This document shows positions 6,221-7,940 of a stretch of 7,940 nt of DNA, in pieces; within the stretch, counting starts at the first letter, position 1; each line of letters begins with the position of its first letter. The translations under genes and the position numbers were made by a program. The stretch covers positions 1 to 7,940 of the forward strand of contig CANTWQ010000034.1 in the NCBI GenBank assembly GCA_947853365.1, read 5' to 3'. The DNA comes from an uncultured Bacilli bacterium (GTDB taxonomy: Bacteria > Bacillota_I > Bacilli_A > RF39 > UBA660). Below the pieces are notes generated by a model, which saw only the letters and a program-made list of their open reading frames with translations, had not been told where the DNA came from and searched no databases.

Positions 6221-7016
6221 TTTTTTCCTCCTCTTTATATAAATTATCAAAGCGACTGCCTTTTTTGGCAAATAGAAAAATAAGTAAACCGACGATGAAC
6301 AATAGAATCGATACAGCTTGGGCAATCCGAATTGGTCCTAGCATAAGACTATCTGTTCGCATTCCTTCAATAAAGAAACGACCAAAGGAATACCACATGA
6401 GATAAAAACCTGTTAATTGTCCTGTTTTTACATATTTATAACGTCTTAACATCAATAACGCAAGAAAACCACAAAAATTCCAAATCGATTCATAGAGAAA
6501 GGTCGGTTGGCGATAGGCTCCATCCACTTTCATGCCCTCGATAATGAAATCCGGCAACCCTAACTTTTTTAGGCTTTCGGCAGTGGTGATTGCTCCAAAT
6601 GCTTCTTGGTTAAAGAAGTTACCCCATCGTCCGATGGCTTGCCCTAGTAATAATCCCGGCACAATGATATCTAACACTTTCATCGTTCTTGCTTTATATT
6701 TTTTCGTATAGAATAAAATCCATAAGAAGCCTGCTAAAATACCCCCATGGATGGCAAGTCCTCCATTCCATATTTCTAATATTTCAATGGGATATTTTAA
6801 GTAGTAATCTAGATGAAAAGCCACATAATACAATCTTGCTCCAATTAAGCCGAAGATAAAGCCATAAAAAAGCAAATTGATGAAAAAGTCTTCATTTATT
6901 TTCTGACGCTTAATTTCACGATAGATAACAAAACAACCACTTAATAAACCAAACAGAATAAAAATAGAGTACCAATATATTTGTATAAAACCAAGATCTA
7001 ATGCGACGCGATCCAT
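6204..7016 (-). CDS. lgt: Prolipoprotein diacylglyceryl transferase Lgt
   Basis: Inner-membrane enzyme that moves diacylglycerol from phosphatidylglycerol onto the lipobox cysteine of preprolipoproteins, the first step of lipoprotein maturation. 270 residues with about seven hydrophobic segments, starting with one at about 10-33. Signature motifs are all present: NGGLAIHGG (84-92, with the conserved His90), the Lgt signature GRWGNFFNQEAFG (129-141), PTFLYE (171-176) and GRFFIEGMRTD (212-222). Two adjacent ATGs exist at 7019 and 7016. The AGGAGG site (7028-7023) lies 3 nt from the first and 6 nt from the second, so 7016 is preferred; the difference is one residue. It follows uvrA after 34 nt with no terminator and overlaps trxB by 17 nt, making a tight operon. 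It ends in TGA, which supports the standard code. The hprK gene that precedes lgt in many Bacilli is absent here. Confidence 0.97.
   Translation of the reverse strand: MDRVALDLGFIQIYWYSIFILFGLLSGCFVIYREIKRQKINEDFFINLLFYGFIFGLIGARLYYVAFHLDYYLKYPIEILEIWNGGLAIHGGILAGFLWILFYTKKYKARTMKVLDIIVPGLLLGQAIGRWGNFFNQEAFGAITTAESLKKLGLPDFIIEGMKVDGAYRQPTFLYESIWNFCGFLALLMLRRYKYVKTGQLTGFYLMWYSFGRFFIEGMRTDSLMLGPIRIAQAVSILLFIVGLLIFLFAKKGSRFDNLYKEEEKNEIRF
6227..6233 (-). promoter_or_regulatory. Ribosome binding site that fixes the trxB start
   Basis: The minus strand reads GAGGAGG (6233-6227), 6 nt before ATG 6220, inside the last codons of lgt. It rules out the longer in-frame start at 6325, which lies within the coding part of lgt. 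Confidence 0.8.
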
Positions 7017-7022
7017 CATATC

Positions 7023-7028
7023 CCTCCT
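7023..7028 (-). promoter_or_regulatory. Consensus ribosome binding site of lgt
   Basis: A perfect AGGAGG on the minus strand (7028-7023) sits 6 nt before ATG 7016 and only 3 nt before ATG 7019, which favours the second of the two adjacent start codons. Confidence 0.75.
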
Positions 7029-7050
7029 CGATCTAGTACGTTGGTCTATC

Positions 7051-7940
7051 TTACAACAAATCTTTTAAAAATTGTCCTGTATAGGATTCTTTTACTTTAC
7101 TTACTTCTTCTGGAGTATCCGTGGCCACAATGGTTCCACCTTGATCTCCACCTTCTGGTCCTAAATCAATGATGTAATCAGCCACTTTAATCACGTCTAA
7201 GTTGTGTTCAATGATGACTACGGTATCTTTATTATCTACTATTTTTTGGAATATTGCAAGTAGCCTTTTAATATCCGCTTGATGCAGTCCCGTTGTGGGC
7301 TCGTCTAAAATATAAAGAGTTTTTCCTGTTGGGCGACGTTGTAACTCTTTCGATAATTTGACACGTCCTGCTTCTCCTCCTGATAAGGTTGGGGCACTTT
7401 GTCCTAATTTAATATATCCAATTCCAACATCTTCTAGTACCTGCAATTTATTTTTGATTCGTGGTACGTTTTCAAAGAACTGTAAAGCTTCCGACACGCG
7501 CATATCTAACACATCTGCAATGTTTTTACCTTTGTATTTGATCGATAATGTTTCTTTGTTATAACGGGTTCCATGACACACTTCACATGGAATATAGACA
7601 TCCGGTAAGAAATGCATTTCGATCTTTTTTACACCATCACCACGACAGGCCTCACAACGTCCACCCTTGACGTTAAAAGAAAAACGATTTTTACCATATC
7701 CTAACATTTTTGCTTCCTTGGTATTGGTGAACAAGTCTCTAATTTCATCGAAAACACCAGTATAAGTAGCAGGATTACTGCGTGGGGTACGACCGATCGG
7801 ATTTTGCGTAATTTCCACTACCTTATCGATGTTTTCTAATCCTTTGATTGCTTTAAATTGGCCTGGTTTTACTTTACTTCGATATAATTCAGCTTGTGCC
7901 GCTTTACAAAGAATTTCCATAATTAAACTACTTTTTCCAG
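7051..7940 (-). CDS. uvrA: Excinuclease ABC subunit A, C-terminal third (runs off right edge)
   Basis: UvrA dimer, the damage-sensing ATPase of nucleotide excision repair, loads UvrB onto lesions. The window holds the last 295 residues of a protein that is normally about 940 long. The frame is open to the right edge: GKSSL, the end of the second Walker A, lies at 7938-7924, so the ATG at 7920 is internal. Counting from that Met, [21 protein letters not shown] (35-55 region) is strongly conserved. A zinc finger C-x2-C-x19-C-x2-C uses Cys89, 92, 112 and 115. The ABC signature reads LSGGEAGR (179-186), where Gln is usual at the Gly; Walker B is YILDEP (203-208) and the switch histidine lies in IIEHN (236-240). 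The C-terminal [17 protein letters not shown] is typical. It is followed by lgt after 34 nt, probably in one transcript. The 5' part and its promoter are outside the window. Confidence 0.97.
   Translation of the reverse strand, partial: GKSSLIMEILCKAAQAELYRSKVKPGQFKAIKGLENIDKVVEITQNPIGRTPRSNPATYTGVFDEIRDLFTNTKEAKMLGYGKNRFSFNVKGGRCEACRGDGVKKIEMHFLPDVYIPCEVCHGTRYNKETLSIKYKGKNIADVLDMRVSEALQFFENVPRIKNKLQVLEDVGIGYIKLGQSAPTLSGGEAGRVKLSKELQRRPTGKTLYILDEPTTGLHQADIKRLLAIFQKIVDNKDTVVIIEHNLDVIKVADYIIDLGPEGGDQGGTIVATDTPEEVSKVKESYTGQFLKDLL

Noticed and set aside
6221..6325. Longer trxB start at 6325
   Set aside because: It would add 35 residues unlike any thioredoxin reductase and lies inside lgt; the consensus ribosome site and FAD motif place the start at 6220.

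Overview
This AT-rich window uses standard bacterial start and stop signals and looks chromosomal. It most resembles a low-GC Gram-positive bacterium (Bacillota). The gene set and order, uvrA > lgt > trxB > ... > whiA > ... clpP ... gap, are a compressed form of a neighbourhood well known in that phylum. Stops include TAA, TAG and TGA (lgt ends in TGA) and tryptophans are read from TGG, so code 11 fits and the mycoplasma code does not. ClpP, WhiA and a TGS-domain nucleoside kinase suggest Bacilli/Erysipelotrichia-like or a related uncultured gut lineage; the species cannot be fixed from the sequence.

Layout, right to left, because nearly everything is on the minus strand. The C-terminal third of uvrA enters from the right edge (7940-7051). 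It is followed by lgt, trxB and a 68-residue two-helix membrane protein, packed with overlaps of 17 and 11 nt. A hairpin with a U-run closes this group (5056-5081). whiA then starts from its own extended -10 promoter and is coupled by a 29-nt overlap to an unrecognised 259-residue protein. clpP is the only plus-strand gene. It converges on the 259-residue gene, and the two stop codons overlap inside the loop of a possible two-way terminator. On its other side clpP diverges from a 552-residue TGS/uridine-kinase-like protein that ends in a perfect 12-bp hairpin. Then come an unrecognised 113-residue protein and the N-terminal half of gap (glyceraldehyde-3-phosphate dehydrogenase), which has a near-consensus sigma-A promoter and runs off the left edge just before its catalytic cysteine codon.

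The genes serve DNA repair (UvrA), lipoprotein maturation (Lgt), thiol redox balance (TrxB), division or gene control (WhiA), protein quality control (ClpP), nucleoside salvage and glycolysis (Gap). There is no mobile element, CRISPR array, RNA gene or defence cassette. I do not see a new multi-gene system. The points worth a second look are three unrecognised proteins, an altered NADPH-site motif in TrxB, a substitution in the UvrA ABC signature, the absence of rapZ and yvcK beside whiA, and a repeated terminator-then-promoter arrangement. No gene-free stretch exceeds about 120 bases.
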